The translations under genes were made by a program, and so were the position numbers. Source: JBLNBU01 sp050260215 (GTDB lineage Bacteria; Pseudomonadota; Alphaproteobacteria; Rhodospirillales; Magnetospirillaceae). From it: a DNA stretch of 48,841 nucleotides. Under the pieces are notes generated by a model that had not been told where the DNA came from, did not search any database, and saw nothing but the letters and a program-made list of their open reading frames with translations. The stretch spans positions 1 through 48,841 of the forward strand of contig JBLNBU010000143.1 in the NCBI GenBank assembly GCA_050260215.1, written 5' to 3'. Positions 47,298-48,841 of this stretch are shown piece by piece. Each line of letters opens with the position of its first letter. The stretch's first letter is position 1.

Positions 47298-47903
47298 ATG
47301 AGGATGTCGCGCGCGCTGATCGCCGTAGTGGCGGTGATCGTCGTCGTGTTCATAGCGGTCGGCGTCCGCATGGTGGTCTTCGACGGCCACAACCGCGCCC
47401 AGCAGGGAGGCGTGCTGCCGGCCATCGGCGGGCCGTTCACCCTGGCCGGGCCGGACGGCAAGACGGTGACCGACGCCGACTTCGCCGGGCGCTACCGGCT
47501 GATGTTCTTCGGCTACACCTTCTGCCCCGACGTCTGCCCCACCGCGCTGTCCACCGTGGCGGCGGCGCTGGACAAGCTTTCGCCCGAGCAGCGCGAGAGG
47601 CTGGTGCCCATCTTCGTCACCGTCGACCCGGCCCGGGACACGCCCAAGGTGATGAAGGACTACGTCGCCGCCTTCCACCCCGCCATCGTCGGCCTGACCG
47701 GCACCGAGCAGCAAATCGCCGACGTGGCCCGGTCGTTCAAGGTCTATTACGCCAAGGTCAAGGGCGGCAAGGAAGGCGAGTACAGCATGGACCACTCGGC
47801 CATCCTGTACCTGATGGGTCCCGACGGAAAATTCGTCGCCCACTTCCCCCATGGCACCACGGCCGACGACCTGGCGGCGGGGCTGAAGAAGCACATCCAG
47901 TAG
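47298..47903 (+). CDS. SCO1/SenC family copper chaperone
   Basis: The 201-residue protein helps build the CuA site of cytochrome c oxidase. One N-terminal membrane anchor (about residues 5-28) precedes a thioredoxin-like domain facing the periplasm. The copper ligands are present: Cys76 and Cys80 in FCPDVCP and His166 in MDHSAIL. GGAAAGGA lies about nine bases before the ATG at 47298. It follows the DsbD_2-type gene in the same transcript and precedes cobB by only four bases. Confidence 0.94.
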   Translation: MRMSRALIAVVAVIVVVFIAVGVRMVVFDGHNRAQQGGVLPAIGGPFTLAGPDGKTVTDADFAGRYRLMFFGYTFCPDVCPTALSTVAAALDKLSPEQRERLVPIFVTVDPARDTPKVMKDYVAAFHPAIVGLTGTEQQIADVARSFKVYYAKVKGGKEGEYSMDHSAILYLMGPDGKFVAHFPHGTTADDLAAGLKKHIQ

Positions 47904-47907
47904 GGCC

Positions 47908-48841
47908 ATGGCACCGGGGCTGATCATCGCCGCGCCGGCCTCGGGCAGCGGCAAGACGTCGGCGACGCTGGGGCTGTTGCGCGCGCTGGTCCGCCGCGGC
48001 GTCCGCGTCGCCTCGGCCAAGGTCGGGCCCGACTACATCGACCCGGCCTTCCACGCCGGCGCCTCGGGGCGCGACTGCTTCAATCTGGACAGCTGGGCCA
48101 TGCGGGCCCCGACCCTGGCCGGCCTTGCCGCCGGCCTTGCCGCCGACGCCGAGCTTGTGGTGGCCGAAGGGGTGATGGGCCTGTTCGACGGCGCCCCCGT
48201 CGACGCTGCCGAACCCGACGGCTCGACCGCCGACCTGGCCCGGCGGACCGGCTGGCCGGTGGTGCTGGTGGTGGACGCCCGCGGCATGGCCGCCTCGGCG
48301 GCGGCGGTGATCGCCGGCTTCGCCAACCACCAGGACGGCGTCGCAGTGGCCGGCGTCATCTTCAACCGCGTCTCGGGCGAGCGCCACGCCGCCGCCATCG
48401 CCGCCGCCTGCGCGCGTACGCTTCCCCACGTCCAGGTGCTGGGCTTCCTGCCGCGCGCCGACGAGCTGACCATCCCCGGCCGCCACCTGGGCCTGGTCCA
48501 GGCCTGCGAGAACCCGGCGCTCGAGGCCTTCCTGGACGGCGCCGCCCAGGTGGTGGCACGCCATGTGGACCTGGACGGGTTGCTGGCCCTGGCCCGGCCC
48601 GGCCGGCTCGACGCGCCGCTGCCCGGCCCGCTGCTGCCGCCGCTGGGCAACCGCATCGCCGTGGCCCGCGACGAGGCCTTCGCCTTCGCCTACCAGGCCG
48701 CCTTGCAGGCCTGGCGGCGCGCCGGGGCCGAGCTGGTCGCCTTCTCGCCCCTGGCCGGCGAGGGACCGGACGCGAGCTGCGACGCCGTCTACCTGCCCGG
48801 CGGGTACCCCGAGCTGCACGCCGGCCGCCTGGCCGCCGGCG
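47908..48841 (+). CDS. cobB: Cobyrinate a,c-diamide synthase, N-terminal part
   Basis: The first 311 codons of a CobB/CbiA-type enzyme are present; the window ends before the stop. The enzyme amidates the a and c side chains of (hydrogeno)cobyrinate using ATP and glutamine in cobalamin synthesis. The N-terminus has the P-loop APASGSGKTSATLGLL, KVGPDYIDPAFH, and VVAEGVMGLFDG. The glutaminase domain is just reached at YLPGGYPELHAGRLAAG; its catalytic Cys lies beyond the edge. The start ATG 47908 follows the sco stop by four bases. Whether the aerobic (cobB) or anaerobic (cbiA) name applies cannot be told from this part. Confidence 0.93.
   Translation, partial: MAPGLIIAAPASGSGKTSATLGLLRALVRRGVRVASAKVGPDYIDPAFHAGASGRDCFNLDSWAMRAPTLAGLAAGLAADAELVVAEGVMGLFDGAPVDAAEPDGSTADLARRTGWPVVLVVDARGMAASAAAVIAGFANHQDGVAVAGVIFNRVSGERHAAAIAAACARTLPHVQVLGFLPRADELTIPGRHLGLVQACENPALEAFLDGAAQVVARHVDLDGLLALARPGRLDAPLPGPLLPPLGNRIAVARDEAFAFAYQAALQAWRRAGAELVAFSPLAGEGPDASCDAVYLPGGYPELHAGRLAAG

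Overview
This is a high-G+C, gene-dense stretch of a bacterial chromosome. Gene content and order point to an alphaproteobacterium, most likely a Rhodospirillales member close to Magnetospirillum. The supporting signs are the infB-rbfA-truB-rpsO-pnp block, an atpHAGDC operon without the F0 genes, a MucR/Ros regulator, a Fur gene beside miaB-phoH-ybeY-corC-lnt-metK-trmB, an OlsB/OlsA-type pair, and an alphaproteobacterial SAM-II riboswitch in front of metK. The genus is inferred from protein character; no database was searched.

Layout. Bases 1-6.9 kb carry the translation and RNA block on the plus strand (infB, rbfA, truB, rpsO, pnp), with a perfect 13-bp hairpin between rpsO and pnp and a terminator after pnp. 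Bases 6.97-8.53 kb hold a small accessory cassette: a Gp37/Gp68-type three-cysteine protein and, convergent with it, its usual partner TcmP, a Rossmann methyltransferase-like protein in A+T-richer DNA. Bases 8.7-12.5 kb hold a lipoprotein hydrolase, a glycerophosphodiester phosphodiesterase and a flavin-dependent nitronate-monooxygenase-like enzyme. Bases 12.6-17.5 kb are the F1 ATP synthase operon on the minus strand, ending at a strong terminator. Divergent from it, 18.1-25.3 kb is a six-gene hyfBCEFGI-like membrane complex whose large subunit has lost the [NiFe]-binding cysteines, so it is an energy-converting hydrogenase-related (Ehr-type) complex rather than a hydrogenase.

Bases 25.3-29.5 kb are phoR, maeB and a small glycine-rich protein on the minus strand. 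Bases 29.6-33.0 kb are mutS and phoU on the plus strand. Bases 33.0-45.3 kb form a long run of minus-strand housekeeping genes: in transcription order tsaB, rimI, mucR, fur, olsB, olsA/plsC, miaB, phoH, ybeY, corC, lnt, an XRE regulator, metK and trmB, with a tusA-like gene pointing the other way. The last 3.5 kb, on the plus strand, hold a VanX/DdpX dipeptidase, a small unknown protein, a DsbD_2-type membrane protein next to a Sco1/SenC copper protein, and the first 311 codons of cobB/cbiA, cut by the window edge.

Most genes are ordinary core genes with overlapping or nearly overlapping start and stop codons. The parts worth a second look are the Tcm/TcmP cassette, the active-site-less Hyf/Ehr complex, the SAM-II riboswitch, and a four-cysteine signature in the nitronate-monooxygenase-like enzyme. 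Very long antisense open frames (up to 2152 codons) are by-products of the high G+C codon usage and are not annotated.
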